From: Chelonoidis abingdonii
Lineage: Eukaryota > Chordata > Testudines > Testudinidae
Assembly: GCF_003597395.2 (NCBI RefSeq)
Contig: NC_133770.1
Location: 83,821,708 to 83,885,707, forward strand
Reading direction: 5' to 3'
Length of the DNA stretch: 64,000 nucleotides
Shown one piece after another: positions 1-12,644 of the stretch (positions are counted from its first letter, which is position 1; each line of letters starts with the position of its first letter). The notes beneath the pieces were generated by a model, which saw only the letters and a program-made list of their open reading frames with translations, had not been told where the DNA came from and ran no database searches. Both the position numbers and the translations under genes were made by a program.

Positions 1-3000
1 GGTGGTCTTAGCTGTCCTGCTGGCTCCAGTAAGAATTCCCTTTTGAAAGCACCAGTGCAGCAGCTGGCTCTTCTCCAAGAAGCTTCCTGGTTCAGACTCT
101 GTCTCTGCCCCAACTCAGGGCTGCTGCTCCTTCTGCTCTTTCTTTGTTCTCTCTCCAAATCTTATTCTCTTCCCTAACCACCATTGATTTAAAGCCTTCC
201 AAGTGGTCTGTAGTTAATTCTGTGTCTTTGTTTTGGAGTGGCACTCCCCACCCCCAGCCAATCAGGTTTGTACAGAGTCATGGGTTTTGGGGGGTGTGGA
301 AGGGACTCTTTCCCCAAGCCCACTAAAGAGAAACAAAATGAAAGGCAATGCAATAGTATTGCATCTTGTCTGCACATAGCATTTAAGCAGTAACTGCAGG
401 AATGGCTTCAAACTTTCTATGTGCCATGATTCTTTAAAATAGTAGACTGACCTTCAGATAAAGGCTATGGGCCATATGGGCCATATTCATCACTGATGGG
501 GAAGGGTGGTATAAATTACATTGCCTTGTGCAAGTGAGCTCTCTTGCATGCGAAGGGGAAATTCACCCAAAAGGAGTGAAAGTAGTGTTATTCCCAGCAC
601 TTTTCTCCGGTGTTTCTGATGTGGGGCAGCAGCTTTCGTACATAGCCACAACTCTATAAGGCCCATATAAGACCATTGAGACTCCTAACTGAATCAAAGC
701 ATCTTCCAACACTCCTGGCCATGCCCTCTTCCCACTCATATTGGGTTTTGCTGACCCCCTCCCACTGGCATGTGGTACATAGCTCTGATCTTGTGAACAC
801 TTATGGCCATGAACAAGAACTACTCACATGAATGATGTTATGTACATCAGTGTTTCCAGAATTGGGGTATTTATATAGGTGTAGCATATGTATTAATGTA
901 CTGACAGATATATAAACTTATCAGAAAAATAAACAAAATTCAGCTACAAAATACTTTAATGCAAAATATTAAAAGTTCAGACTATGGTCTGGAACTCTAA
1001 GCTGACATATATTGAAACCTCTTCCTAACATGAATATTTTTCCTTTACTATTTTTTCCAAAGATACATTCCTAGGATTTGACTTTGCTGTTGGCCTGTTG
1101 TTCATTTTTGATGCTCTGCTGTTGTAACTCCTCTATGAATATGGAAGTTGCAGGTGTAAAAACACTTATCAGAACTTTTAAAGGTAAAAGAATGAATAGG
1201 TAGAAACTGCAAAACTTCAAGACCAGCTAGATGTCTGTTGTTATTGTTAAGTTGCCCTCAATGTTTTACAATCTACGATTATCTCTGATCAAATGTTTCC
1301 ACAAAGTACATTGAATGATGAGACTCTGCAACCTAATTCATAAATCACTGGAACATCACTGAAATAAGCTCATGTTTAGAATTTACCTTTGTAATTTTGT
1401 TTAGGAAAACAGTGCTTAAAATTATCTAAACCATCTCTTTACTAATATGACTGACAGCTTTTACAGCTGATCATCATTTATGCTGTTCACTCAGATCTTT
1501 TCAAAGTCAAATCTTTATCTGTGGTTTTTATACCAATTATTAATGTAACCACCAGAGAAAGCAGTGATATATTGTCCAACTTTGATAGAAGTTATTACCA
1601 TCTGTCCCTCTCTCACCTCCACCAAAGTTATCTTTGTTGAAAATCAGTGTCTATACTGTTTTCCTTACTTCTTACGTGTGATTATTCTGTCAACATAGAG
1701 GAACATACATTCAGCAGATGGAAACTGCAATTACTGTGTGAAAAATGTTTGTACCAGCATTTGTGTCCACAATTACCACATTTATTCATGCAAACCATGC
1801 CTAAGTGCTGACCTCAGCTTCCAAAAATGGGCAACCTGACTTGCAAAGGTGCTATATTGTCACACTGTCACTGAATTCAGCTGGAACTGTGGACACTCAC
1901 TAGCACATCTGAAAATCAGGCCAGAAGCCAATATTGTGTTTATCATCTACTACTTCATTCCCCTCTCTCACCACTCTTCCCACCCTTGGACCTCCTCCAA
2001 GCCATGGTTCTCCACTCGCCTTTGTTTTCTCTGCCCCGGGTCCTACTCCTATACCTAGAGTAGCGTACCTCCTTCAGTACACTACCCACCTCCCACCCTT
2101 CCTTCAAGTCCCTCCATAAACACCATTCCTTTCCGTCAGCTTTTAGACACTAAGCCTCCATATACCTGATCTCAGGCCTCACCTTATCTTTTATTTGAAT
2201 TCATATTGCATGTTCACTCCCTGGCAGAAGCAGTGCCTGCCCACTGGGGTTGCTAAGCAGGAATATTTTTTCCCCTTCATACTAATAAAAGTCCACTTTT
2301 ATTATAATAATAAAAAGTGAATAAGGGGCTCCCTTGAGCTGTTCAGAGCTCTAAGCAATTTCTTGGTCTGCTTATGCCTAGCACCAGTTCTGCTCCCTGG
2401 CCTCTCTAAAAATCCTTGGAACTAAGACGACATGTATTGAAAGAAACTAATCAGTTGCTTTGTTTTTTATGTTGCATCTCTTTCCTGAACTGCATTTAAT
2501 CTATTTAGTTTGTAAATTCTTTGGGCAAAGAACTTGTCTCCTTCCATGTCTGTAACATGTCATACACAATGATGGTGCCATATAAGATATGATTATTAAT
2601 AGTAATTTAAGGGTTAGTTTGTACCTTTTCTGCCACAGCTCTATAGGGGATGATGTGGGCCACATTGCCCCAGCAGAAACATCATGAATCAATTTCTCTC
2701 AGTGCTGCTCCATGCACAATCGCCATCATTGCCCTAGGAAGATGAACATTTAGAATGGAGGAAATTGCTCCCCTTAATGCAACAGCCCCACTCCATGGCT
2801 GTGGAGAGGAGGCAGCCCTTGGCTGTGCCTCAGTTTCAGACTCTTGTTATCCGGCGGTGAGCAAGCATTTCCTCTATCATCCTTGTGCTGACACACTCTG
2901 AGGAGAAATTTCTTGGTGTCCCCTGTTGTAATAACTGGGTCCAAAGAGTTACCCTAATTGTGAACTCAACTGTGAAATGCGAGTGGAAGTTTATAAAATG

Positions 3001-3560
3001 TCAAACACCTATAAACAACAAATGCTGAAGGGAAAAGGTATAAAAAACACAGACAATGACTGAACTAGTCCAAACAAAAAGGCTTACAGCTATAATTCAA
3101 GGATTGCGTTAAGATCATGACTAGTAAACAAGTCTCTGCCACGTGTCCTTTTCCTCTCCCACCTTATTTCTTCTCTTTCCTATCTCTCTCCTTTTCCTTC
3201 TGTCGAGTAAGAGTCTGGCTTAGCTGCACAACGCTGCATATTTTGCAACACTGCTGTAAGGCTGTGACCAGAAAGGCAGCTAAATGCAACATCCTAACCA
3301 GCACAACACCGGTACAAGGTTGCCAGTTCTTGGAGTGGTAGATAAGACTGTGTGCTCTGCCTGTGTTTTTCCAGCAGTGATGTTACAAGTGAAAGTCAAT
3401 GCCAGAGACAGATGCTCCATTTTGTTATCTTTACTATTCTTTTCTTTCCCCTTTTGTGAAATGAATATGAAATCTGGTTAAAATAAAAGCCTTAATTTTA
3501 TGTTTTAAATCTATCTTTAATAAGTTGTGCCATGGTACTAAGGAGGCTGAGGTCTCTGTA
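1..3560. other. Unassigned intergenic sequence
   Basis: No exon, RNA gene or intact element recognised. The only assignable piece is a SINE tail near 2508-2615. Short ORFs here have no recognisable product. Confidence 0.6.
2508..2615 (+). repeat. Amniote SINE/MIR-like 3' tail
   Basis: TGTAAATTCTTTGGGCAAAG followed by a run ending in ...GGTGCCATATAAGATATG and an AATAAT-like tail: the familiar tail shared by old MIR-like SINEs in reptiles. Similar tails occur near 13300, 41700 and 56040. Confidence 0.5.
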
Positions 3561-3563
3561 TAG

Positions 3564-4083
3564 TGTGACAAGATGGCTGATGTTAGTATGGTGGGTCCTG
3601 CACTTTTCTTGGCGCGGGGGGACGGGGACTAAAATGCCACCTCTTGCCCCTGCTCTTGAGGCACCAAAGGCCCCGCTAGTGGCCCAGGAAGGTGGTAGAG
3701 AAGGGAAGTGTGGGAGGGGTCTGGGTTTGCTCCTCACTCTGAGCCCCAGCCCCTCTCAATTACTGCGGGTTTTTACCCTCTTCCCCATTGGGTGGAGTAC
3801 CTTCAGTCCTTAGACCCAGGTTCTCCCTTACTTCAGTTCTCTGGTCTTTCAAATCTTACAACACACCTCAAAGCTCCAGTCCTCTCTCTTTCCTCCTCTT
3901 CCCTGACTGCCTGAGGCAGGGGGTTTTATTAGGTTCCTGACAGGGCCTTAATTGACTGCAGGTGCTCCAATTAACCTGTAGCCACCCGCCCTAGTCTACA
4001 GGGAACCACACCTTAGTTGGCCTAGGGCTTATATATTTTCCCTTGACCACTCTGCCACTGCTCCCTGACCCTCCTGTATCACA
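3564..4083. repeat. Possible solo LTR (Ty3/gypsy-like)
   Basis: A C/T-rich 520-base block opens TGTGACA and closes TATCACA, the TG...CA form of an LTR, with a TATA-like TTATATATTTTC near 4029. Internal composition resembles the likely LTR at 30645-31286. No clear target duplication is seen, so family and limits are uncertain. Confidence 0.4.
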
Positions 4084-5060
4084 ATGCCAAACCCTGAACC
4101 TGGCTTAAAACTGGTCAAGTTAACACCTTTAACTCTTTGGACCCATATATTCCTTCTAAAGGGATAATACAACACCTCTCCACAGCCACAGATGAGTTGT
4201 ACACAATCTGTCCCTAATAGTACAAAATGATATAGATCTAGTATCTAGATGCTATAACTATGGACACATTAGAAGTGTGAGACACAGATTAGATAGATAC
4301 CGAATGGCATAAACAGAAGAGTGGGATAGCACAGACTTGTGGGAATAAGAAGTTTCCCAAGTACCTCTCTTTTTTGCCTACAGTAACTTCAGCCAGTCAG
4401 GTGACCAGCTTTTTGAAGTGATGCTCTTCAATTAGTGATAACACCGCATTTACATCCCTGACATTAAGACTGCCATATTTGTGTTGGGGATGTCACAATC
4501 AAATGATGGATTTAATTCATCAGTGTTGAGGTGCTGTATTGTACAATGTTTTGGGGAAATGCTGTTAAAAAGAATAAATGTATCCTTAAATCAGATGTTT
4601 TGGCTGCACCAGCCTCATAGATTTGTTACTTCTAATATAGGTTAGCTACCTGTAAAGAAAACAACTTGGTAAATAAGTGGCAGCGAAGACAGCCATTTTG
4701 CGGCACTGGAAAGACAGTGGCATTCCAACTGAGGTGGAATGGAGCATGGAGATGGCTTACTACAAAAGATTATATTCAGATAGGGAAATAGAGGGGTTTT
4801 GAGGGCATTTGGAAACCTTTGTATGGGTTACATTTCTAAAGTTGATGCCATTACTCAGAATTTCAGGTGGCCATCCTAACTATATTGACTGCTGGCATGA
4901 AGGAGTTTTATTTCGGGATTCATTTCTGTTAAAGGCATAAAAATTATTACAAATGATATTTGAGAAAATCCAAGTGCCCTTAATAAGGATACAGTAAACA
5001 CATAATAGAATATAATGGATTGATCCAAATCTGCAAATTCTAAATTCTCACTGTGATGTA
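4084..5060. other. Unassigned intergenic sequence
   Basis: No coding or repeat features recognised. Confidence 0.5.
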
Positions 5061-5192
5061 GGGCCTGATTCTCATTTACACCCAGTCCCCTTTACACTGC
5101 TCCAACAGATTAAATTAAAGTCACACCATTTTAAGGCCTCTTTGCAGTGCCAAAGCAATATAAAGCGACCTTAGTGTAAATGAGAATCAGGC
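5061..5192. mobile_element. Palindromic MITE
   Basis: The left end GGGCCTGATTCTCATTTACA is mirrored at the right by GTGTAAATGAGAATCAGGC, giving about 19-bp terminal inverted repeats around a 90-base interior. Non-coding. Confidence 0.7.
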
Positions 5193-6618
5193 TTGCTGGC
5201 TTTTAAAAGCTAAATGAAAAACTCAAAAGCCTTAAAAAAGTTAACTTTTTTCTCACTGGTGACTCATTAGATCATTTGAGACAAACTATACTGCCCACAA
5301 TTTTGTGAAACTGCAATAAAAATATTAAAGAAAAAAGTGTGTGCATTTATATTTGAACGAACTACTGTAGAACCCTACTGATGTGCACTTAGTGATCGGT
5401 AAATCCACAACAAAATTGAATTTTCTAGTTTCCTGTTCACTGAAGCAGGGAACAGAAAAACACTAATGTATGGTCAAGGGTAGGGCCGATGCTGATGGCA
5501 GCTTAGTCCCCAAGGACAAATGGAAGAGCTCCACATAACCCTGTGGGTCTGCCCACAGTACAGTCATGGAAGCAGTGACAGCAGTTGGGTATACAGCTCT
5601 GTTGCAGGGTTTGCCAGTGCACCCAGGAGCTGGCAGAGGTGGCAAGGTATTCTCACACTGGCTCACCAGAAGAATGCTCATACACATTGGTTCCACTCCA
5701 GTGCTCACTAATCCTCATGCATAAATGTGGCTGGAGCCCCAGTGTGTGTGTTAGGATTTCTGCTGTTCTACTGTATTTTTAAGGCGGAACAATTACATGA
5801 GACAGACCTATGTGCTATCCTGTGTGGCTTTCTTGACTTTGCCTTTTCACTTCCTGAAAGATCCCAAGTCTCCATTCCTGTTGGATGACTTTAGTCACAT
5901 GCCATCCTACTATTGCTTGACAATATCACAGTGTGAATTGTTTCTAGAGATTTGATTTTCTACAGTCTCTTCTGAGCTGCACATTCTTCTGCAGTTCTCT
6001 GAATGGCACATGGCTGAGATTTGACAGCTGTAACATCCAGAGCTGACTGAACCCTGGCTCCTGTCATACTAACTCGACATCTGCATGTTTACAGACAGAT
6101 GATGGAGAACAGTCTGACAACATGTTGCAACGAGTCTGAGTGGCTGACTTTGCTCACTTTACAGTCAGCTTTTGCAAGACAAGAACCAAAGAGAAAATCT
6201 CCCAGATCATAGTGCACATCACATCACTTGTTAGGTCCCAAAGTCAAAGTGGAAACAAGTACCACAGCCTACCTGACTGGCTGCTGTAAATATGAACGAG
6301 CAATCATCAGTCTTGATACATAAGGTGACACATCATCATGATGATATCATAAGACCATCCGTTATGTTTAAAACTTGATTTATGTATAAATCCAATTTCA
6401 ATTGCATATTCTTTCCATCCCTAGAGAGAAAACTTCTCATCTTACTTCACACAAAGCACTGGATCAGTATTCATTATTTATGAGAAACAAAATCACCATT
6501 TCATGCATTAAAGATAATCTGTTAGAGTCTTCCATTTCTGTTTTACATATGTAAAGGTGCTCAGAGTTAGAAAACCAAACTAAGCCTTCTTTCATTTCAA
6601 GGTTACTTTTTAAAATTC
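5193..6618. other. Unassigned intergenic sequence
   Basis: No gene or element recognised in this stretch. Confidence 0.5.
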
Positions 6619-6708
6619 TGGGCCAAATCCTTAACTGGTGTTAATTGACATAACTTCACTGACATCAGTGGAGCTGCACTGATTTGCACCAAACAGAGAT
6701 CTGGCCCA
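6619..6708. mobile_element. Short palindromic MITE
   Basis: TGGGCCAAATCC at the left is mirrored by AGATCTGGCCCA at the right, with an internal near-palindrome around the ACTTCACTGACATCAGTGG centre. This matches a MITE family that is abundant in turtles. Confidence 0.6.
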
Positions 6709-7025
6709 TAACTTTAGTTGTGTACAATATTTTAAATGTATGGCCCAATGCTTCCTTCACCTATTCAGGTGGAGAAAGCAAAAGCAAGCAAAAAAAAAGG
6801 CCAAGGAGAGTCAAAGATATGGAGCAGCAGCCTTTCTGCATGCTTGCTCCCTGACAACTCACAGATTCCTCTCTGCCAACATTTCATGAGAGGAATAATA
6901 AAAAGGGCAAGAGGGGACAAAGCTAAGGAACAGATAGCCATGCACTTATATAGGCAGGAATAATAGAGTTTTATACGCACTTTGCACCAACATAAATGAC
7001 AATGTAAGATTGTGATAGTCTATAT

Positions 7026-7694
7026 CAGAGGTGGGCAAACTATGGCCCGCGGGACCCTCCTGCCCGGCACCTGAGCTCCTGCCCCGAGAGGCTAGCCCTC
7101 AGCACCTCCCCTGCTGTTCCCCTCCCCTGCAACCTCAGCTCATTCCCCCACCGGCACAATGCTCTGAGGGGTGAGGCTGCAAGCTCTTGGGGCAGCGCAG
7201 TTGCAGAGCCGGGGCCTGACCCAGTGATCTATGCTGTGCGATAGCATGGCTGGCTCCAGCTGGGCAGCAAGGCTGCCTGTCCTGGTGCTCTGGGTGGCAC
7301 GGCTGTAGTGCCACCAGCCACCCATGCTCCAGGCAGCGCATTAAGGGGTCAGGGAGTAGGGGGGGTTGGATAGAGGGCAGGGGAGTTCGGGTGGTGGTCA
7401 GGGGGTGGGGGTGTGGATAGGGGTTGGGCTGGTCAGAGGGCAGGAAACAGGGGGCTGAATGGGGGCAAGGAACAGTCAGGAGCAGAGGTTCTGGGGGCGG
7501 TCAAGGTACGGGGCGGTTGGATGGGGCAGGAGTCCCAGGGGGAAATCAGGGGGCAAGAAGCAGGAGGAGTCAGATGGGAGGCGGGGCTAAGCCATGCCTG
7601 GCTGTTTGGGGAGGCACAGCCTCCGCTAACCGTCCCTCTGTACAATTTTGGAAACCCAATGTGGCCCTCAGGCCAAAAAGTTTGCCCACCTATG
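7026..7694. mobile_element. hAT-type non-autonomous transposon
   Basis: The ends are CAGAGGTGGGCAAAC and GTTTGCCCACCTATG (14 of 15 inverted match) and the element is flanked by a perfect 8-bp target duplication GTCTATAT (7018-7025 and 7695-7702). The interior is G/C-rich and has long spurious ORFs on both strands without transposase similarity. 8-bp duplications and CAG...CTG-like ends are diagnostic of hAT. Confidence 0.9.
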
Positions 7695-7702
7695 GTCTAT
7701 AT

Positions 7703-8025
7703 TATGATGCTCACCACTTTCATAAGACTAGGAAAAGTATGCCTTGTGAGAGATCATTTGAAAACTCATAAGCTACTGAACATTATTGTCCTGGTAAAAT
7801 ATGCGTATCAACATTGTGCGTGAATTTAAAAGATTCTGGTGTATAACATTGTTATGACATGCTCCAAGGTTAAGAAAAGCAGGCTCAGATCAGTTTTTCA
7901 GAGACAACACCACGTTGACACCCCTGCCAGGTATTAAACAGCTGTCACCTGCTTAAGCAGCCATTCTCCAGTAACAGGAAAGTGTGAATAAGAAATTTAT
8001 ATTCCATCACAGGATGGGTCCGACC
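7703..8025. repeat. Moderately repetitive, LTR-like sequence (5' part)
   Basis: Sequence including a stretch around TAAACAGCTGTCACCTGCTT that I associate with a turtle LTR-like family; it appears continuous with 8622-9378 across the MITE at 8028-8619. Identity of the family is uncertain. Confidence 0.35.
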
Positions 8026-8027
8026 TA

Positions 8028-8619
8028 GGGTTTTCAACTGTAATGGCCCCAGCCCTTCCTCATCCCCATGGCTACGCCCCTACCCCACCCCTTCTCTGAA
8101 GCTACGTGTCTGCTTGCTCCAGACCCCACCCTCACTCAGTTTCACCAGGCTGCAGCAATGGGTTGGGGGACAGGCTCTGGGCTGGGGTCGAGGGGCTCAG
8201 AGTGTGGGAAGGGGCTCCAGGCTGATCTGGGGACAGGGCTGTTGGAGGGGGTGCTAGGTGCAGGCTCTGGGAGGGAGTTTGGATTTGGGAGGGGGGATGA
8301 GGGCTGGGGTGCGAGACAGGGCTCAGGACTCTTACCTCAGGTGGCTGCTGAAAATTACAGCATGTCCAGCAGCAGCTTCTAGCTCAGATGGCATGGCAGC
8401 ATTGCACACTGTCCCCACTCACAGTACCACCTCCGCAGCTCCCATTGGCCGCAGTTTCCTGTTTCTGGCCAATGAAAGGTGTGGAGTTGGCACTCAGGGT
8501 GAGGGCAGCATGCAGAGACCCCTCTGCTGGCTGTTTCTCCTGGATTGGCTTCAGTAGCCTCTGGGAGATTGAGCCCAATTCCAGGAGCCTCCCAGCCAAA
8601 CTGGGAGGGTTGGCAACCC
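8028..8619. mobile_element. TA-flanked DNA transposon derivative
   Basis: Ends GGGTTTTCAACTG and GGGTTGGCAACCC form an imperfect inverted repeat, and the element sits between TA dinucleotides (8026-8027 and 8620-8621), as for a TA-duplicating element. It interrupts the LTR-like repeat. The long ORFs in its G/C-rich interior show no recognisable protein. Confidence 0.65.
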
Positions 8620-8621
8620 TA

Positions 8622-9378
8622 GTCAGACCTCACATCCACAAGAGATTACTTGTCACCTACACCCCAGTTGGGGGCAATCCTCAAAGAGCAAAGGGTGGTT
8701 AAAGAATGAGGGGCAGTGGCCTCCATCCCTGCTCATGACATCAATGACTTTCAAAGAACTGAAATAAGGGGGAGGGATCCCAGACTGAAAGGAGACTCAG
8801 CCTGTGAGATTTACTGCAGCGTATGGTGAGAGAAAACATTTTGCTTTTAAGTTCACTTGGTTTGTTAAGTTAGGTCTTAGTTTGCATTTTACTTTTATTT
8901 TCTTTTTGTAACCAATCCTGGCTTTTTATGCATCATCACCTGTAATCACTTAAAACTATCTTTTTGTAATTAATAAACTTATTTTATTGTTTTATCTTAA
9001 CCATTGTGTATGGATTAAAGTGCATGAGAAATTCCATTTGAGATTACAAGGCTGGTGCATTATCATTTTGCTTTGATGAAATGACAGACTTCCTATGAGA
9101 CTGTACTATTCAGAAAGGTGCTGAGCAGTACAAGATGCACATTTCTGGGGACAAGGCTGGGACTAGAATTTGCAGGCGTCATTCTCTATTATAATTCATG
9201 AGTGACTGGTCAAAGTGCTCATGTATTTAGTTTGGAGTGAATTTGCCTGCTGACGGCTCTGTGAGCAGGCCAAAAGTGACTGTTTTGATAACAAAGCAAT
9301 GTAAAAGACACCCCAAACTAGCGAATTAAGGGGACACAGTTGTTCAACAGTCCAGATTGTATCCTGGGTAATGTCACA
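8622..9378 (+). repeat. LTR-like repeat, copy A
   Basis: From about 8830 it aligns by eye with 10437-10976 (copy B) over some 540 bases in the same orientation. Shared landmarks: TAATAAACTTATTTTATT (polyadenylation-like), GATGCACATTTCTGGGGACA, and ...GTTCAACAGTCCAGATTGTA. It ends TGTCACA, compatible with an LTR 3' end. The 5' limit is unclear because of the MITE insertion. Confidence 0.6.
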
Positions 9379-9589
9379 AAGATACAAGGCAATGAGGAAT
9401 AAAGTCTCAAGTGTTAGTTGTGTTTTAGAGCAGGGCGAGAACATTCCTTACTCAAGAAGTCTAAACTTTATTCTTGTATCAAGTTATCAGGTGCAACCTG
9501 TTCTCAGAAAAACACAAAAAAATCCCTTTAATTATAAAGGATCTTCCACAGGTTTAGTTGAGAGTACAATTTGATCTGTATGTAATATA

Positions 9590-9768
9590 TCAGAGGGGTA
9601 GCCATGTTAGTCTGGATCTGTAAAAGCAGCAAAGAATTCTGTGGCACCTTATAGACTAACAGACGTTTTGGAGCATGAGCTTTCGTGGGTGAATACCCAC
9701 TTCGTCAGATGCATTATGCTCCAAAACGTCTGTTAGTCTATAAGGTGCCACAGGATTCTTTGCTGCTG
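9590..9768 (-). mobile_element. Penelope-like element terminus with inverted duplication
   Basis: Two 50-base arms, 9627-9676 and 9716-9765, are inverted copies with one mismatch, around a 39-base centre that encodes a hammerhead ribozyme core on the minus strand. The sequence matches a repeat that is very common in turtles, and hammerhead cores are a known hallmark of Penelope-like retroelement termini. The family assignment is inferred from the ribozyme. Confidence 0.6.
9670..9716 (-). ncRNA. Hammerhead ribozyme core
   Basis: Minus strand, 5' to 3': CTGACGA (9708-9702), then stem II GTGGGT-ATTC-ACCCAC (9700-9685), then GAAA (9684-9681), then a 3-bp stem III AGC-TCAT-GCT with C at the expected cleavage position. 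All conserved core bases (CUGANGA, GAAA, UH) are present. Stem I can form between the flanking inverted arms. Activity is not known. Confidence 0.75.
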
Positions 9769-9839
9769 TATGTAATATGTAGATCTGGTGCCATTTGAAA
9801 AACATGAAATGTTACTATTCAAGACACGTACGTTCACAG

Positions 9840-10200
9840 TTAATTCCCAGTGCTGGAGGAGTCTGAACACAAATGGACCCAGGTTGTGATATTCAGAACA
9901 TACCAAACTTGGAGCAATGTTCAGATCTAGGGATTTGGTTCTGGACCACCTCTAATTCTGATGTATTTTGTGTTCTGTTTCTGGCATGGAGTTCTGTGGC
10001 ATTATTGTTATCTCTAATAAAGAGTAAAAACAACCAACTCGATTCAAACTTCCTGTGTCTTGCAAGCCCGGGTATAAGCATCTGCTGTAATGATCACACA
10101 GCGTTAGCACTTGACTCAGCCTGATCTGTGGAGATTCCCCAATCTTATTGCAGACCACCTCTCCCAGTCTGCACTCTCCCAGTCTCTGCAAATACTATGC
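9840..10200. other. Unassigned sequence between repeats
   Basis: No gene recognised. A TAATAAAGAG polyadenylation-like motif near 10014 hints at another old LTR-like fragment but cannot be assigned. Confidence 0.35.
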
Positions 10201-10204
10201 CCCT

Positions 10205-10976
10205 TTGCAGCAGGGGTGTTTATAATTATATGCTGTTATCTGAACCTGAGGTGGAAATGATTCTCAAAGAATGAAAATGCTTTAAGAAGGGAAAACAGAG
10301 GACACATCATCTCTCCCTTCCTCTCTAGTCACGGCATCAACAGCACTTGAAAGACAAAGGAAGCATTAGTGAACAGGAGGGTGGGGGGAGGAGATGGTCC
10401 TGACTGAAGGAGTTCTGCCAGTAAAAGCATGTGGTAAGAAAAACCTTTGCTTTGAATTCATTTAGCTTGTTAAATTAGATTTTAGTTTGTTTTTTACCTT
10501 TTATTTCTTTGAAACCAATTCTGACTTTTATGCTTCATTGTAATCACTTAAAATCTTTCTGTAGTTAATAAATGTGTTTTATTATCTAAACTAGTGTTTT
10601 TGAATTGAAGTGTTCGAAACCTCCATTTGAGATAACAGGGTTTGTGCACATCATTTTCTGTTAATGAAATAACAGGCTTTCTTTGACCGTGTACTGCACA
10701 GAACGAAAGAGCTGAGCAGTAGAAGATGCACATTTCTGGGGACAAGTCTGGGACTAAGAATTTGCTGGTGTCATTCTGCAATGTAATTCAGGAATGGCTG
10801 TCCAGATGCACTCATATAATTCATCTGGGAGTGATTGTGCATGCTAGAAGATGTATGAGAACAGGACAGGAGTAGTTGTTCTCACAGCAAAGTAGTGTGA
10901 AAGGCACCCCAAGCCTGGAGGGTGGAGAGGACACAACTGTTCAACTACTCCAGATTGTACCATGGGGAACGTCATA
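10205..10976 (+). repeat. LTR-like repeat, copy B
   Basis: Direct-orientation paralogue of copy A, aligned clearly from about 10437, with the same GATGCACATTTCTGGGGACA landmark at about 10723. The copies differ substantially, so they are separate old insertions rather than the two LTRs of one recent provirus; only about 1 kb, including an unrelated inverted repeat, lies between them. Confidence 0.6.
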
Positions 10977-12159
10977 GAAAGGTACTAGTTTTTGAGTTTC
11001 ACAAAGGTCTTCTTTATGTCTAGGAAAGGTAACCAGAGTGTCTGAGCTAAATACAAGTTGGGACAGACTGAGATACATCAATGATATTTTCATCCTCTGG
11101 ACAGACAACCTAAACTCCCTCAAAGATTTCCACCACAACTTCAGCAACCACCACCACCCATCCAAACTCTGTCTAGAACACACCCACACTAGCATCAATT
11201 TTCTGGACACTATGATGAGCTTCCAACAATGGAACTCTGCAGACAAACATAGACAGGAAACCCACAAATCACCAGACAACAGATCCAGCAACCACCCCAG
11301 ACACATCAAGAAATCTGTTATCTACAGCTAGGCACTCAGATATTATAGAATACGTTCTGAGAATAAAGTCAAGACACACACCTAAGCACACTGAAAATCA
11401 AGAACACTCAACCAGAGAAATAGATCACATCATGGAAAGGATCGCCGAAATACCCCTGGAAAACCTGCTTCGATATAAGAGGAAAAAACCTCACTAACCA
11501 CACACCCTTAGTTGTCACCTACCACTCCACACTGGAACCCCTACAGGATATCAAACCATTACATCCCAGATTTGATGGGGACCCCATTCTGAAAGAAATC
11601 TTTCCCAACCTCCACTATTCTGCCCTTCAAACAACCCCACAACCTAACCAAGAAGCAAGCTCCCCACAGACTAGGACACACCAACTCAGAGCGACACCAG
11701 ACCTTATCAGAACAGATGGAAAACCTGAAGACATAACTCCACTGTTTATGATGATTAATAATCTCCACAACATACCTTTCAAGATTCATGGGTCCTATAC
11801 ATGCCGATCACAACATGTGGTATACCTCATTCAGTGCATCTAATGTCTCAACAACAACTATGTGGGCGAAACCAGACAAACACTATGTTCTCCAAAGAAC
11901 TCACACAGAAAAATGGTAAAAAACAAACACCCCATCAGCTGTGGGCAAAAACTCTTCATAAAATGATTACTCCATATCTGATCTCTCAGCCCTCATCCTC
12001 AAATGAAACCTGCACAACACCTTCAAAAGACAAGCCAGGAACTCAAATTCATAACTCTGCTAAATACTGAAAAACAAAGTGGTTTTATGCTCATTATAAA
12101 CATACCTTACTGCTTGCTAACCCTTAACTGCACATTTCATTTTAAGTGATCTCTTACAG

Positions 12160-12555
12160 CAGTAGTTCTCAATCTGTATCCCTGATGATATACAGAGGTC
12201 TTTCAGGGGGGAACATCAACTCTTCTAGATATTCGCCTAGTTTTACAACAGGCTACATAAAAAGCACTAGCAGACTCAGTACAAACTAAAATTTCATACA
12301 ATGACTTTTTTATACTGCTCTATATGCTATACACTGAAATATACATACAATATTTATATTGCAAATGATTTTTTATAATTATATGATAAAAATGAGAAAA
12401 TAGCAATTTTTATGTAATAATGTGCTGTGACATTTTTATATTTTGATGTCTGATTGTGTAGGCAAGTCATTTTTAAATGAGGTGAAACTTGGGGTATGCA
12501 AGACAAATCAGACTCCTGAAAGAGGTACAGTAGTCTGGAAAGGTTGAAACTGCTG
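12160..12555. mobile_element. hAT-type MITE inserted in the Penelope-like element
   Basis: Ends CAGTAGTTCTCAATC and TTGAAACTGCTG are imperfect inverted repeats; flanks TCTTACAG (12152-12159) and TCTTACCG (12556-12563) are a 7-of-8 target duplication. A/T-rich, non-coding interior. Confidence 0.8.
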
Positions 12556-12644
12556 TCTTACCGCATGTGTGAAACTCATATGCTTAACAATCTGTCCCAA
12601 TTTGTATTTAGCTCAGAGGCTCTAGTTACCTTCCCTAGCCAGCC

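Noticed and set aside
2282..2304. Short palindrome around AATAAAAGTCCACTTTTATT
   Set aside because: Ten-base arms in A/T-rich sequence with no other sign of an element.
7413..7823. 136-codon + strand ORF
   Set aside because: It starts in the hAT at 7026-7694 and runs across its right target duplication; G-rich composition, no homology.
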